A DNA stretch of 64,000 bases from Prochlorococcus marinus str. MIT 9107 (GCF_000759855.1 NZ_JNAI01000009.1:186001-250000), one strand, 5' to 3'. Shown: positions 1 through 9,705, numbered from the stretch's first letter. Program-made: numbers and translations. Notes: generated from the sequence alone by a model not told the origin.

Positions 1-282
1 TTAAAACTAATTAGATCAGCTTCAACATTAACTGTTTCTGGTGATCTTGATGAGCCAATATATGATGAGTTAGAGGAGGACTATCTTGATGATGATGAAG
101 AGGAATATGATCATTTAGTAAGTTTCAATGTAAATGATGATAAATATGAAATACTAATGCCTACTTTTCCTTATTTTATTTTAGGAGAACTCAGAGATGA
201 AGGTGCTTTTCTTTTAGATAAAGAGGATGAAGAAAGGATTGGACCATTAGTTGAAGCAGAGTATGAAAAAAGCTTAGTTTAA
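1..282 (+). CDS. DUF3727 family protein, C-terminal part (gene cut by window start)
   Basis: An open frame enters from the left edge and ends at a TAA just before yqeG. The visible 93 residues are strongly acidic, with a DDDEEE run near residue 31, followed by a short hydrophobic strand-like stretch (MPTFPYFILGEL). In cyanobacteria a DUF3727 protein commonly sits directly upstream of the YqeG phosphatase, and the acidic C-terminus fits that family; this assignment is from context and general resemblance. Function unknown. The N-terminus and start are outside the window. It lies 3 bases from yqeG, so the two are probably co-transcribed. Confidence 0.6.
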   Translation, partial: LKLIRSASTLTVSGDLDEPIYDELEEDYLDDDEEEYDHLVSFNVNDDKYEILMPTFPYFILGELRDEGAFLLDKEDEERIGPLVEAEYEKSLV

Positions 283-285
283 GGC

Positions 286-780
286 ATGAATTCTCTCATA
301 AGAATAACTTGGGAATCAAATTTACCAATATATGAAATTTCTCAATCTGAATTACAAAAAAAAGGAATTCAATGTTTATTAATTGACATCGATGGAACTC
401 TTGTAAGTAGAAAGTCAACTAAGATCGCAAATGCAGTAAAAAAATGGATATCTGAATCTAAAAAATATTTTTCATTATATCTGATAAGTAATAATCCATC
501 AAAAAAAAGGATTGCAAAAATAGCAAAAGAATTAAAATTAAAATATAAATACAATGCTTCAAAACCAAGAAAAAATGTAACTTTATCAGCTATCAAAGAA
601 GTTGGTTTTGAATCAAAAAATATAGCAATAATTGGCGATAGGATTTTTACAGATATTATTGTTGGAAATAGATGTAATATAAAAACAATATTAGTAAAGC
701 GATTAAACAGAGATGGCTTTCCTATTAAATTTAATTTAACTTTAAAAATAGAGAAATTAATTTCTTTTTTTATAAAATGA
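286..780 (+). CDS. YqeG family HAD IIIA-type phosphatase
   Basis: A 164-residue HAD-superfamily hydrolase. Motif I (DIDGT) places the nucleophile and acid/base aspartates at residues 34 and 36, a SNN motif follows near residue 69, and the GDRIFTD motif near residue 116 supplies the magnesium-binding acidic residues. Length and motif spacing match the YqeG family of small soluble phosphatases; the physiological substrate is not known (some relatives act on phosphatidylglycerophosphate). The stop overlaps the proB start by four bases (ATGA), indicating translational coupling. A HAD phosphatase is certain; the substrate is not. Confidence 0.85.
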   Translation: MNSLIRITWESNLPIYEISQSELQKKGIQCLLIDIDGTLVSRKSTKIANAVKKWISESKKYFSLYLISNNPSKKRIAKIAKELKLKYKYNASKPRKNVTLSAIKEVGFESKNIAIIGDRIFTDIIVGNRCNIKTILVKRLNRDGFPIKFNLTLKIEKLISFFIK

Positions 781-1862
781 AAATTTGGGTTATAAAAATT
801 GGTACTAGTATTTTAAGAGGCACAGAGGAAAGATCTACTGAAGAAATTATTGAAACCCTTTGTAGCTCTTTTTCAAGTTTTCTTTTAAAAGGGAACAAAT
901 TGGTTTTAGTGACTAGTGGAGCCGTTGGGTTAGGTTGCCAAAAATTAAATATTAAAACAAGACCAAATGATTTAAGTACTCTTCAAGCTACTGCAGCAGT
1001 AGGTCAAGTTAATTTAATGTCTTTATACGATAAAATATTTAATAAATCAGGTCACAATGTTGCTCAAATTTTAATAACAAAAAACGACTTTAATTCGAGA
1101 GAATCTTTCAATAACGCTTCTAAAACTCTAAAAAAATTAATAGATTTAAATGTTATTCCAATAGTAAATGAAAACGATACAGTAGCTAATGAAGAGCTTA
1201 AATATGGAGATAATGACACCCTATCCGCCTTAGTTGCCTTAGCTATAAATGCTAATAAGCTTATTTTATTAACTGATATTGAAAATCTATATTCAAAAGA
1301 TCCACGAAAAAATAAAGATGCCCATCCAATTAAAGAGGTTCATAATAGTGAATTAAAAGAAATTAAAGATAAAAATATTCAAAACATGAATAATGAATGG
1401 GGAACAGGTGGAATTTCTACAAAACTAATTTCTGCAGAAATAGCAACAAAAGGGGGCGTTCAAGTACAACTTGTTGATGGAAGGAATAAAAAAAATTTAA
1501 TTGAAATTTTTAATAATAATAATAAAATTGGGACTTTATTTTATCCAGTAGAAAAACCTATAGGTAACAAAAAAAGTTGGCTTTCTCATGCAATTCAAAC
1601 AGTTGGGAAAATCACTTTAGATGATGGTGCTTGTTTCGCAATTAAAAAAAAAGGTGCTTCACTCTTGGCGGTTGGTGTAAAGAATATAGATGGAAATTTT
1701 ACAGTTAATCAAGCTGTTAAAATCGTAAATACAGATGATAAAGAAGTAGCAAAAGGTTTAGTATCAATAAGTAGCGACAAATTAAGAACTATCTTAAATA
1801 ATAAAGAAATTAAATGCTCCTCGATAATTGTCGTCCATAGGGATGTTCTAGCACTCTCTTAG
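777..1862 (+). CDS. proB: Glutamate 5-kinase
   Basis: Catalyses ATP-dependent phosphorylation of L-glutamate, the first and normally feedback-inhibited step of proline synthesis. The N-terminal amino-acid-kinase domain (about residues 1-255) shows the KIGTS start, VTSGAVGLG glycine loop, NENDTV substrate loop and a TDIENLY nucleotide region; residues about 275-361 form a PUA domain, as in long-form ProB enzymes. Length of 361 is normal. It starts inside the last codons of yqeG (ATGA overlap) and lies 20 bases from lpxD, suggesting one transcript of functionally unrelated genes, as is common in streamlined cyanobacteria. Confidence 0.95.
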   Translation: MKIWVIKIGTSILRGTEERSTEEIIETLCSSFSSFLLKGNKLVLVTSGAVGLGCQKLNIKTRPNDLSTLQATAAVGQVNLMSLYDKIFNKSGHNVAQILITKNDFNSRESFNNASKTLKKLIDLNVIPIVNENDTVANEELKYGDNDTLSALVALAINANKLILLTDIENLYSKDPRKNKDAHPIKEVHNSELKEIKDKNIQNMNNEWGTGGISTKLISAEIATKGGVQVQLVDGRNKKNLIEIFNNNNKIGTLFYPVEKPIGNKKSWLSHAIQTVGKITLDDGACFAIKKKGASLLAVGVKNIDGNFTVNQAVKIVNTDDKEVAKGLVSISSDKLRTILNNKEIKCSSIIVVHRDVLALS

Positions 1863-1882
1863 AAAAAAAATTAAACTGACAA

Positions 1883-2917
1883 ATGATTTTAAGTGATTTA
1901 ATTGATCTAATTAAAAAAGGAAATTCAGATTTTATTGGTGCAAATATTTTTGAAGATCTAAATATAGAGGATGCTGCCTCTTTAGATAAAGCAGATAATC
2001 ACCAAATATCTTTTTTAGAAGAAAATAATATCCTTAAAGAAAAGTTAGATCAAAGCAAAGCATCAGCAATAATAACTTCCAACAACAATGAAATTGTCAC
2101 TACCTTAAAGAAACTCAAAATTTCAAATATTATCGTTAAGAATCCAAGAATTGCATTTGCAGAAGTATTGAATTGTTTATACAAAACTATAAACTATGAT
2201 CCTGGAATTCATTCTTCAGCTTATGTAGCTAAAACAGCAAAAATTGGAATAGATTCCCATATTGGACATAATGTCTACATAGGAGAAAATACTGTAATTG
2301 GTAACAATAATATTATTCTTCCTGGATCATCAATTTTAGGAAATGTTCAAATAGGAGATAATAATATTATTCATCCAAATTGTGTAATTTACGAAAACAC
2401 TACTTTAAAAAATAATTGTGTAATTAATTCAAATACTGTTATTGGTTCAGAGGGATTTGGTTTTATTCCTAAAGACGGGAAATGGGTCAAGATGCCTCAA
2501 AAAGGTGGTGTAAAAATAATGAGTTATGTAGAAATTGGTACAAATTGTTGTGTCGATCGTCCCTCAGTAGGATTTACTTATATTGATGAGGGAACAAAGT
2601 TAGATAATTTAGTACAAATAGGTCATGGAGTAAAAATTGGCAAGAATTGCGCATTTGCCGCTCAAGTTGGAATAGCTGGAGGAGCAATAATTGGAGATGG
2701 AGTTATTTTAGCAGGCCAAGTAGGTGTAAATAATAGAGTAAAAGTTGGGAATAATGTTATAGCTAGTTCAAAATGTGGAATCCATTGTGACATAGAAGAT
2801 GGAAAGGTGATTAGTGGTTTTCCTGCCATGAATAATAAATCCTGGCTTAGGAGTTCAAGTATTTTTAAAAAATTACCGGAATTAGCTAAAAAACTTAGAC
2901 AATTAGACAATCAATAA
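1883..2917 (+). CDS. lpxD: UDP-3-O-acylglucosamine N-acyltransferase
   Basis: Third step of lipid A synthesis: transfers a hydroxyacyl chain from acyl-ACP to the glucosamine nitrogen of UDP-3-O-acylglucosamine. The N-terminal third is the LpxD-specific uridine-binding domain; from about residue 105 the protein is a run of hexapeptide repeats (IGxN/IGDN pattern) that fold as a left-handed beta helix. The catalytic histidine is expected in QIGHGVKIG, about residues 244-252. Size (344 aa) matches the family. Its presence shows an outer membrane with some lipid A. It follows proB closely and precedes leuB by 29 bases. Confidence 0.93.
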   Translation: MILSDLIDLIKKGNSDFIGANIFEDLNIEDAASLDKADNHQISFLEENNILKEKLDQSKASAIITSNNNEIVTTLKKLKISNIIVKNPRIAFAEVLNCLYKTINYDPGIHSSAYVAKTAKIGIDSHIGHNVYIGENTVIGNNNIILPGSSILGNVQIGDNNIIHPNCVIYENTTLKNNCVINSNTVIGSEGFGFIPKDGKWVKMPQKGGVKIMSYVEIGTNCCVDRPSVGFTYIDEGTKLDNLVQIGHGVKIGKNCAFAAQVGIAGGAIIGDGVILAGQVGVNNRVKVGNNVIASSKCGIHCDIEDGKVISGFPAMNNKSWLRSSSIFKKLPELAKKLRQLDNQ

Positions 2918-2946
2918 TTTATTGTTCTATATAAACAAAAATCTAA

Positions 2947-4020
2947 ATGAATAAATATAAGATTGTTTTATTGGCAGGAGATGGAATTGGACCAGAGATT
3001 TCAGACGTTTCAAAAAAAGTTTTAAAAAAGCTTTCAAAAAAACATAATTTCGATATTGAGATTATTGAAAAACTATTTGGAGGGATAGCTTATGAAAAAT
3101 ATAGGAACCCGGCTCCAGATGAGACACTAGATCAATGCAAGAAAAGTGATGCAGTACTTTTAGCATGTGTTGGAGATATTAAATATGATTCCCTTGCAAG
3201 AGAATTTAGGCCGGAAAGTGGGTTGCTTAAGTTAAGATCTGCTCTAAACCTTTTCGCAAATATCAGGCCTGTCAAAATAAGAAAGTCTCTTATAGATGCA
3301 AGTACACTAAAAAAAGAAATCGTTGAGAATGTTGATCTTATAGTTGTTAGAGAATTAATAGGCGGTATTTATTTTGGAAAACCAAGAGGACACATATCAA
3401 ATACAGAAATCCCAAAAGCCTTCAACACGATGGTTTATGATTCAGCGGAAATAGAGAGAATAACTGAAATAGCAATAAAAATTGCTCACCAAAGAAATAA
3501 AAAAATATGTTCTGTAGATAAATCAAACGTTCTTGAAGTTAGTCAATTATGGAGAGATACAGTTTTAAAATCAACCTCAAAACATAAAAATTTATCTTTA
3601 AGCAACATGTACGTTGACAATGCAGCAATGCAATTAATAAGAGATCCTAGTCAGTTTGATGTGATTTTAACAAGTAATTTATTTGGTGATATCCTAAGCG
3701 ATTTAGCCGCAATGTTAACTGGTTCTATTGGGATGCTTCCATCTGCATCTCTAAATAATAATGGACCAGGTGTTTTCGAACCTGTTCATGGTTCGGCTCC
3801 TGATATAGCTGGTAAAAACATAGCAAATCCCATTGCAATGCTTTTGTCCGCTTCTATGATGTTAAAAATTGGATTAAATGAAGAAGAAGCTGCAGAAAGT
3901 TTAGAAAATGCTGTTGATAAAGTTTTATCTAAAGGATATAGAACGGCAGATTTAGCTAATAGCTTTTCCGAAGTATTATCTTGCAGTGAAATCGGGGAAA
4001 AAATAATAGAAGAAATTTAA
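2947..4020 (+). CDS. leuB: 3-isopropylmalate dehydrogenase
   Basis: NAD-dependent oxidative decarboxylation of 3-isopropylmalate in leucine synthesis. Diagnostic segments are the N-terminal GDGIGPEI, RPVK and RELIGGIYFG substrate-site segments, the NLFGDILSDL magnesium/substrate motif, GSIGMLPSAS, and the C-terminal EPVHGSAPDIAGK that binds NAD. The EPVHGSAPD form with Asp/Ile after it favours NAD over NADP, separating it from isocitrate dehydrogenase. At 357 residues it is full length. It ends an apparent plus-strand run of yqeG-proB-lpxD-leuB. Confidence 0.95.
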   Translation: MNKYKIVLLAGDGIGPEISDVSKKVLKKLSKKHNFDIEIIEKLFGGIAYEKYRNPAPDETLDQCKKSDAVLLACVGDIKYDSLAREFRPESGLLKLRSALNLFANIRPVKIRKSLIDASTLKKEIVENVDLIVVRELIGGIYFGKPRGHISNTEIPKAFNTMVYDSAEIERITEIAIKIAHQRNKKICSVDKSNVLEVSQLWRDTVLKSTSKHKNLSLSNMYVDNAAMQLIRDPSQFDVILTSNLFGDILSDLAAMLTGSIGMLPSASLNNNGPGVFEPVHGSAPDIAGKNIANPIAMLLSASMMLKIGLNEEEAAESLENAVDKVLSKGYRTADLANSFSEVLSCSEIGEKIIEEI

Positions 4021-4109
4021 AAAAAAATTAATAAATAAAAAAATATTTTTAAGTTAAACATAAAGTTGGCATATTACCTGTCAGAATTATCAGATATTGT
4101 TTTTAAAAA

Positions 4110-5009
4110 ATGTCAAAACGTCATCCAGTAGTTGCTGTAACAGGATCTTCAGGAGCAGGAACAAGTACAGTAAAAAGAGCCTTTGAGCATATTTTTGCCA
4201 GAGAAGATATTGTTCCAGCAGTTGTTGAAGGTGATAGTTACCACAGGTTTGAAAGAATGCCTATGAAAAAAGCTATGGCAGAGGCTCTTTCCAAAGGTGA
4301 AAATTTTTCTCACTTTGGTCCTGAGGCTAATCTTTTTGACAAACTAGAGGAACTTTTCAAAATCTATGGTGAAAGTGGAGGGGGTAAGAAAAGATATTAC
4401 CTACATAGTCCAGAGGAAGCAGATGAACATAATGCAAGACTTGGAACAACCCTAGAACCAGGCCAATTTACACCATGGGAAGATATTCCTTTAGGTACAG
4501 ACGTACTTTTCTATGAAGGTTTACATGGCGGGGTAGAAGGGGAAGGTTACGATGTCGCATCTTATGCTGATTTACTTGTTGGAGTTGTCCCAATAACAAA
4601 TTTAGAGTGGATTCAAAAAATCCATAGAGATAATGCTGAGAGAGGTTACTCAGCTGAAACTATTGTGGATACTATTTTAAGAAGAATGCCTGATTACATA
4701 AATCATATTTGCCCACAATTTAGTAAAACTGATATTAATTTCCAAAGAATTCCAACGATTGACACATCAAATCCTTTCATATGTAGAAATATACCAACTC
4801 CTGATGAGAGTTTTGTGATTATACATTTCAGAAAAGGGGCAAGAGAAAAATGGGGAATTGATTTTCAATACTTACTTGGAATGATTCACGATTCATTCAT
4901 GTCTAGCCCAACTAGCATTGTCGTAAATGGAGGGAAAATGGGTTTTGCGATGGAACTTATTCTTACTCCAATAATCCACAAAATGATCGAAGAAAAAAAT
5001 AAAGCATAA
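4110..5009 (+). CDS. prk: Phosphoribulokinase, class I (proteobacterial) type
   Basis: Makes ribulose 1,5-bisphosphate from ribulose 5-phosphate and ATP in the Calvin cycle. The P-loop is GSSGAGTST at residues 12-20; further conserved blocks are EGDSYHRF, FYEGLHGG, EWIQKIHRD and RRMPDY. Length (299 aa) and these blocks match the short class I enzyme of phototrophic proteobacteria rather than the roughly 330-residue class II enzyme of other cyanobacteria and plants. No cysteine lies in or near the P-loop, so the redox-regulated cysteine pair of class II PRK is absent; the only cysteines are in the second half (HICPQF, FICRN). It stands alone with gaps of 89 and 174 bases. Confidence 0.95.
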   Translation: MSKRHPVVAVTGSSGAGTSTVKRAFEHIFAREDIVPAVVEGDSYHRFERMPMKKAMAEALSKGENFSHFGPEANLFDKLEELFKIYGESGGGKKRYYLHSPEEADEHNARLGTTLEPGQFTPWEDIPLGTDVLFYEGLHGGVEGEGYDVASYADLLVGVVPITNLEWIQKIHRDNAERGYSAETIVDTILRRMPDYINHICPQFSKTDINFQRIPTIDTSNPFICRNIPTPDESFVIIHFRKGAREKWGIDFQYLLGMIHDSFMSSPTSIVVNGGKMGFAMELILTPIIHKMIEEKNKA

Positions 5010-5080
5010 TTTCTTTTTCGTTTATCTAACAACCTAAAGAATTTTATTTTCGTCAAAGACCCAAGAAAATCTATTTATTT

Positions 5081-5102
5081 TTAAAACTTCTCAAAGTTTT
5101 AA
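5081..5102. repeat. 9-bp inverted repeat between prk and accD
   Basis: TTAAAACTT (5081-5089) and AAGTTTTAA (5094-5102) are perfect complements around a 4-base loop, just downstream of prk. A second small palindrome follows at about 5103-5115. The stem is almost all A/T and no clean T-run follows, so it is a weak terminator or operator candidate only. Confidence 0.35.
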
Positions 5103-5183
5103 GATTTAAAATCTCAAATTTTTATATAACTTTCTTGATAAAAGGACCATACTTAGATTTAAATAGAAAAAACAGGAATAATT

Positions 5184-6065
5184 GTGTCATTAATCGACTG
5201 GTTTGCCGCAAGGCGAAAAGATCAATTTGTAGGAAAAGTTTCGCAAGATACAGACGAGGGTGATGGTTTGTGGGTTAAATGTTCAGAATGTTCGCAAGTA
5301 GCTTATAGAAAAGACCAAATTTCAAATTTCAATGTTTGTAATAATTGTGGACATCACAACAGGATTAATAGCGATGACAGGATAAACATAATTGCTGATA
5401 AAAATTCATTTAAAGAGTTTGATAGTTCATTAAGTCCTACAGATCCTTTGGGGTTTAAAGATAGAAGATCTTATGCTGATCGAATTAAAGAGAGTCAAGC
5501 AGGTACAGGCTTAAGAGATGGAGTTATCACTGGTTTCTGTTCTGTAAATTCTATGCCTTTAGCATTAGCTGTTATGGATTTTAGATTCATGGGGGGATCC
5601 ATGGGTTCTGTCGTTGGTGAAAAAATCACAAGGATTATTGAGAGGGCAACTATAAAGAATTACCCAATACTTATTGTTTGCGCATCAGGTGGTGCAAGGA
5701 TGCAAGAAGGTATGTTAAGTCTCATGCAGATGGCAAAAATATCAGGAGCACTTAAAAAACATAAAGAAAAAAATCTTTTGTACATGCCATTGTTAACTCA
5801 TCCAACCACTGGAGGGGTAACAGCCAGTTTTGCCATGTTAGGTGATTTAATTTTGGCAGAACCAAAAGCTCTTATTGGATTTGCTGGAAGACGGGTAATT
5901 GAACAAACATTAAGAGAAAAATTGCCAGATAATTTTCAGACAGCTGAATATCTTCTTGATCATGGTTTTGTTGATGTGATAGTAAAAAGGAAAGATCTCA
6001 AAGAAACTTTGACTAAAATTTTAAAAATCCACGGCGTAAAAGAACTTGCAGAAGCAAATACATAA
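5184..6065 (+). CDS. accD: Acetyl-CoA carboxylase carboxyltransferase subunit beta
   Basis: Beta subunit of the carboxyltransferase that moves the carboxyl group from biotin carboxyl carrier to acetyl-CoA, committing carbon to fatty acid synthesis. The N-terminal zinc ribbon is visible as Cx2C-x15-Cx2C (residues about 33-55). The crotonase-like core carries the [19 protein letters not shown] and PTTGGVTAS oxyanion and CoA-binding loops, and GFAGRRVIE near the end. The start is GTG, giving MSLIDWFA, the usual N-terminus in cyanobacteria. 293 residues is normal. Confidence 0.95.
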   Translation: MSLIDWFAARRKDQFVGKVSQDTDEGDGLWVKCSECSQVAYRKDQISNFNVCNNCGHHNRINSDDRINIIADKNSFKEFDSSLSPTDPLGFKDRRSYADRIKESQAGTGLRDGVITGFCSVNSMPLALAVMDFRFMGGSMGSVVGEKITRIIERATIKNYPILIVCASGGARMQEGMLSLMQMAKISGALKKHKEKNLLYMPLLTHPTTGGVTASFAMLGDLILAEPKALIGFAGRRVIEQTLREKLPDNFQTAEYLLDHGFVDVIVKRKDLKETLTKILKIHGVKELAEANT

Positions 6066-6066
6066 A

Positions 6067-6459
6067 ATGAAAATTATTTCTAACTTATTTTATTTTTCGT
6101 TAACTCTTTTAATTTTTATTTTAAATTTTGCTCCCTATTCGTATGGTATAGGAAATGTTGATTGGGTACTCCTAAAAGAGAATAATGACGGGAAAGAATG
6201 GCTTGACAAAGGGAGTATCAAGCCGCTTCCAAATGGTGAAATAAGTGTCTTAACAAAGTTCTTTAAAAATCCAACTCATTCTGATGATGATGGAGAGTTA
6301 TCACTTTATGTAATGAGAATTAATTGCGATGAGAAAAAGTTCAAAGATACTTCCATAAATGGAATTCCTCAATTTAATTCAAAATGGCAAACCTCCAATA
6401 ATGATGAACTTATAGATTTTGTCATCGAAAATAGTTGTTCAGAGTTTAGTAATGGATAA
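6067..6459 (+). CDS. Small secreted protein, possibly surface-adhesin E-like
   Basis: A 130-residue protein. I place the start at the ATG at 6067, two bases after the accD stop, because it begins directly with a signal peptide (basic MK, then a hydrophobic run to about residue 20, likely cleavage after SYG); an upstream in-frame codon would add residues overlapping accD. The mature part has a repeated W...L pattern, two well-separated cysteines (MRINCDE and ENSCSE) and a WQTSNNDE segment, which resembles the small periplasmic surface-adhesin E-like domain. That resemblance is a guess from layout. Probably co-transcribed with accD. Confidence 0.7.
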   Translation: MKIISNLFYFSLTLLIFILNFAPYSYGIGNVDWVLLKENNDGKEWLDKGSIKPLPNGEISVLTKFFKNPTHSDDDGELSLYVMRINCDEKKFKDTSINGIPQFNSKWQTSNNDELIDFVIENSCSEFSNG

Positions 6460-6461
6460 GA

Positions 6462-7559
6462 ATGAATACAAAAAATAAAAAATTAAAAATAGCAATTGCT
6501 GGACTAGGTTTTGGGAAAAAAGTTCATTTAGAAGCATTAAAAGAGTCGCAATATTTAACGCCTATAGCTATTTATCATTATGAGAAAGCGCAAAAATCTA
6601 TTTTAGAAAAAGAAACGGGTTTAGAGTTTTTTCATGTTTGGGAGGACTTAGTTAAATCACCAGAAATTGATGGAATTATTATTGCTACCCCTCCTGAATC
6701 AAAATTTAAATTAGCAAAACTAGCGCTTGAAAATAATAAAAATTTGCTATTAGAAAAACCTGTTTCAATATCTTCCTCTGAAATTGAAGAGCTACAGAGA
6801 ATATCTTTGATTAAGAACTTAAGCGTATGTGTTGATTTCGAATATAGAGCAGTACCCCTTTTCCTTCAGACAAAAAAACTTATTGATGAAAATATCTTAG
6901 GAGATATATACTTAGTCAAATTAGATTGGTTAATGGGTAGCAGATCCGACCCCAAAAGAGCTTGGAATTGGTATTCTTTAGGAGAAAAAGGTGGAGGAGT
7001 TATTGGCGCCTTGGGTACTCATGCATTCGATATGTTGAATTGGTTTTTTGGAGAATCCATAAAAGTATCTGGCAAATTGGCAACATCAATAAAAAAAAGA
7101 CCTTTACCTAATTCATCTGATTTAAATGATGTTACGAGCGAAGATGTTTGTCTAGCTAATATAGAATTATCAAACCATAGCTCGAATCTTATTCCATGTC
7201 AGGTATCTTTATCATCGATTTCTAGAAACGGTAGAGGATTTAGTTTAGAAATATATGGAAGCGAAGGTTCACTTATTCTTAAAAGCGAGAACCAAAAAGA
7301 TTATGTACATGGTTTTGATTTGAAATATTCAAACAACGAAAATAAGATCCAAAATTTAACTGCAGATTCAAGTTTTAATTTTAAAAAAACATGGACTGAT
7401 GGAAGGATAGCTCCAGTAATGAGAATTCAAAATTTATGGGCTGAGAGTATTTTTAATAAAACACCCATCATTCCAGGATTATGCGAGGGACTGGCAAGTC
7501 ATAAAGTTTGTGAAGCTATAAGAGAATCATCAAAAAATGGATTGAGCATAAAAATTTAG
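6462..7559 (+). CDS. Gfo/Idh/MocA family oxidoreductase
   Basis: A 365-residue NAD(P)-dependent sugar-type dehydrogenase. Residues about 8-30 form the Rossmann fold (IAGLGFGKKVH), the family EKP motif is in LLEKPVS near residue 100, and the GALGTHAFDML segment (about residue 184) carries the conserved histidine of the catalytic domain. The substrate cannot be read from sequence; family members act on inositol, glucose-fructose, biliverdin and other sugar derivatives. It begins 2 bases after the secreted protein, so accD and these two likely form one transcript. Confidence 0.88.
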   Translation: MNTKNKKLKIAIAGLGFGKKVHLEALKESQYLTPIAIYHYEKAQKSILEKETGLEFFHVWEDLVKSPEIDGIIIATPPESKFKLAKLALENNKNLLLEKPVSISSSEIEELQRISLIKNLSVCVDFEYRAVPLFLQTKKLIDENILGDIYLVKLDWLMGSRSDPKRAWNWYSLGEKGGGVIGALGTHAFDMLNWFFGESIKVSGKLATSIKKRPLPNSSDLNDVTSEDVCLANIELSNHSSNLIPCQVSLSSISRNGRGFSLEIYGSEGSLILKSENQKDYVHGFDLKYSNNENKIQNLTADSSFNFKKTWTDGRIAPVMRIQNLWAESIFNKTPIIPGLCEGLASHKVCEAIRESSKNGLSIKI

Positions 7560-7589
7560 CAGAATATTTACCAAAGTATCAATTAATAC

Positions 7590-7618
7590 TTGACAATGTG
7601 CTTAATTTATTTTATTTT
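7590..7618 (+). promoter_or_regulatory. Sigma-70-type promoter for the aldolase gene
   Basis: A perfect TTGACA at 7590-7595 is followed after 17 bases by TATTTT at 7613-7618, about 44 bases before the aldolase ATG at 7662. Perfect -35 hexamers are unusual in this AT-rich sequence, so a strong constitutive promoter for a central carbon gene is plausible. Confidence 0.5.
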
Positions 7619-7661
7619 TTCTTCATATTCTGGAAAAATCAATTATCTAATTTTTTAAATA

Positions 7662-8729
7662 ATGGCATTAAATTACTACAAAAATGAGCTTAAGGAAAAT
7701 GCTCAATTACTAGCTTCTAAAGGTAAAGGAATATTAGCGGTAGATGAATCAACCAAAACAGTAGGGAAAAGATTAGCTGGAATTGGTGTTGAGAATACTG
7801 AAGAAAATAGGAAGGCATATAGAGGGATGCTTTTCACTACAGAAGGCCTTGGAAAATACATAAGTGGAGCAATCCTCTTTGAAGAAACTTTGTTTCAAAA
7901 TCACCAAGATGGTGAGTCAATGGTTAAGAAATTAAACGATTTAGGTATTATTCCAGGTATTAAGGTTGATAAAGGTTTAAATCCACTTCCTGGAGCAGGA
8001 GATGTAGAAACATTTTGCTCTGGTCTAGATGGATTAGTCGAGAGAGCAGCAAAATATTATGAACAAGGTGCAAGATTTGCAAAGTGGAGAGCTGTTTTAC
8101 AGATAACAAATGATGGTTGTCCTTCAAAATTATCCATACAGGAAAATGCTTGGGGATTGGCAAGGTATGCAAGATCAGTTCAAGAATCTGGATTAGTACC
8201 AATTATTGAACCTGAAATTTTAATGGATGGTGATCATACCATTGAAAAGACTGCTGAAGTTCAAGAAGAGGTAATTAAGCAGGTATACATTGCTTGTCAA
8301 GCAAATGGAGTATTTCTAGAGGGAACGCTTTTAAAACCTTCTATGACTGTAAACGGAGCAGATTGTCCAACAAAGGCTGATCCTATGAAAGTTGCTGAGA
8401 TGACTATAAGAACTATGGAAAGATGCGTTCCTGCATCTGTTCCTGGAATAGTATTCTTATCAGGAGGATTAAGCGAAGAAGCTGCTTCTGTTTATTTAAA
8501 TAATATGAATACTCTTTATAGGAAAGCATTATGGAACGTTTCATTCTCCTATGGAAGAGCGCTACAGCACTCATGCTTAAAGGCTTGGAAGGGAAGTGAT
8601 GTAGAAGGAGGCCAAAAAGCCTTAATAGCAAGAGCTCAAGCAAACTCTGAAGCTTCAACAGGATCTTATGTCCCAGGATCTCAGCCTTCATCTGATGAGC
8701 AGCTATTTGTTGCTGGATACACTTATTAA
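7662..8729 (+). CDS. fda: Fructose-bisphosphate aldolase class I
   Basis: Schiff-base aldolase joining dihydroxyacetone phosphate with glyceraldehyde 3-phosphate (and probably erythrose 4-phosphate) in the Calvin cycle and gluconeogenesis. Diagnostic parts: GILAVDES near residue 23, the FAKWRAV block around 143, PIIEPEIL near 185, and GTLLKPSM near 225 holding the Schiff-base lysine; FLSGGLSEEAA follows. The C-terminus ends in tyrosine (AGYTY), as in the animal/plant-type class I enzymes. 355 residues is full length. Many other cyanobacteria rely on a metal-dependent class II enzyme. Confidence 0.93.
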   Translation: MALNYYKNELKENAQLLASKGKGILAVDESTKTVGKRLAGIGVENTEENRKAYRGMLFTTEGLGKYISGAILFEETLFQNHQDGESMVKKLNDLGIIPGIKVDKGLNPLPGAGDVETFCSGLDGLVERAAKYYEQGARFAKWRAVLQITNDGCPSKLSIQENAWGLARYARSVQESGLVPIIEPEILMDGDHTIEKTAEVQEEVIKQVYIACQANGVFLEGTLLKPSMTVNGADCPTKADPMKVAEMTIRTMERCVPASVPGIVFLSGGLSEEAASVYLNNMNTLYRKALWNVSFSYGRALQHSCLKAWKGSDVEGGQKALIARAQANSEASTGSYVPGSQPSSDEQLFVAGYTY

Positions 8730-8755
8730 AAGATAAACTCTTTAAATTAAACTTT

Positions 8756-8787
8756 AAAAGACCTCCAAACAAATGGGGGTTTTTTAT
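8756..8787. terminator. Bidirectional terminator between fda and purQ
   Basis: ACCTCC (8761-8766) pairs with GGGGGT (8775-8780, one G-T pair) across an 8-base loop; flanking AAAAG and TTTTT extend the stem and give the T-run on the plus strand, and a T-rich tail on the minus strand. It sits between convergent fda and purQ and overlaps the purQ stop codon. Confidence 0.7.
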
Positions 8788-9449
8788 TTCGTAATTAGGG
8801 ATTTCAAAGTATGGAGACCATCAGTCCCACCAATTGCCTCGTCACATGCTCTCTCTGGATGAGGCATTAAACCTAAAACATTTCCTTTTTCATTAGTTAT
8901 GCCTGCGATATCGAAGGAGGATCCATTAGGATTATTTCTATATCTCAAAGCGATTAATTCATTATCAACAAGTTTTTTTAAAGTATCAGAATCACAATAA
9001 TATCTTCCTTCCCCATGCGCTATTGGCAACTTAATAGTTTGTTTTTCATCTCCATTATTAAACCAACCCCCTTTTGAAGAAACAATATCAAGTTCAGAAT
9101 CATCACAGATAAAATTAAGATTTTTATTTGCTACGAGGGCACCAGGCAAAAAACCTGATTCTGTCAAAATTTGAAACCCATTACATATTCCTAAAACTCT
9201 TTTTCCACTTTTAACAAAGTCATCCAAAGCATTAATTAATGGAGAGAATCTTGCAATTGCTCCGCATCTTAAATAATCTCCATAACTAAATCCTCCAGGT
9301 AAAACTATTGCTTCGACATCGCTTAAATCTGAAGACTCATGCCACAAGTATTTTGTTTTTATTCCTAAACAACCTTCCAATGCCCATGAAACATCACGAT
9401 CACAATTAGAACCAGGAAAGACTACGACTCCTACGGTAAAATTATCCAT
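8784..9449 (-). CDS. purQ: Phosphoribosylformylglycinamidine synthase subunit PurQ
   Basis: Glutaminase subunit of FGAM synthase (purine synthesis step 4): releases ammonia from glutamine for the PurL subunit. Class I glutamine amidotransferase features are clear: [13 protein letters not shown] oxyanion region, nucleophile Cys89 in GICNGFQ, the HGEGRY segment, and the catalytic His/Glu in MPHPERA near the C-terminus. At 221 residues this is the stand-alone subunit form that needs PurS and small PurL. It begins 1 base after purS ends; purL is not in the window. Confidence 0.95.
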   Translation of the reverse strand: MDNFTVGVVVFPGSNCDRDVSWALEGCLGIKTKYLWHESSDLSDVEAIVLPGGFSYGDYLRCGAIARFSPLINALDDFVKSGKRVLGICNGFQILTESGFLPGALVANKNLNFICDDSELDIVSSKGGWFNNGDEKQTIKLPIAHGEGRYYCDSDTLKKLVDNELIALRYRNNPNGSSFDIAGITNEKGNVLGLMPHPERACDEAIGGTDGLHTLKSLITK

Positions 9450-9450
9450 T

Positions 9451-9705
9451 TTATAATTTTTTTAGCGAATACTCATAATCTTCAATGACAGTATTTGTGA
9501 ATAACCTATCGCACAATAAATCAATTTTTTCTCTAACTTCATTTTCCTCATTACCTTCTATTTTTAATTCAATCATTTTTCCTATCCTTAGTGATTTTAT
9601 GCCCTCTGCTCCTAGTTTAATAGAAGCAGATTTGGTAGCTTCCCCTGCCGGATCTAAAACTGAGGGTCTTAGTCTTACAAAAACTTTTACAGCAAACTCG
9701 TCCAA
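9451..9705 (-). CDS. purS: Phosphoribosylformylglycinamidine synthase subunit PurS
   Basis: Small 84-residue subunit that bridges PurQ and PurL in three-part FGAM synthase. The sequence shows the family pattern: [20 protein letters not shown] at the N-terminus, then a LRIGKMIEL strand and a helix, ending with NTVIEDY. It directly precedes purQ on the same strand with a single-base gap, the classical purSQ arrangement, which makes the call firm despite the small size. Confidence 0.93.
   Translation of the reverse strand: MDEFAVKVFVRLRPSVLDPAGEATKSASIKLGAEGIKSLRIGKMIELKIEGNEENEVREKIDLLCDRLFTNTVIEDYEYSLKKL

Noticed and set aside
8413-8772. 119-codon frame antisense to the aldolase gene
   Set aside because: Leucine-rich shadow of fda codons, no start context and no recognisable domain.
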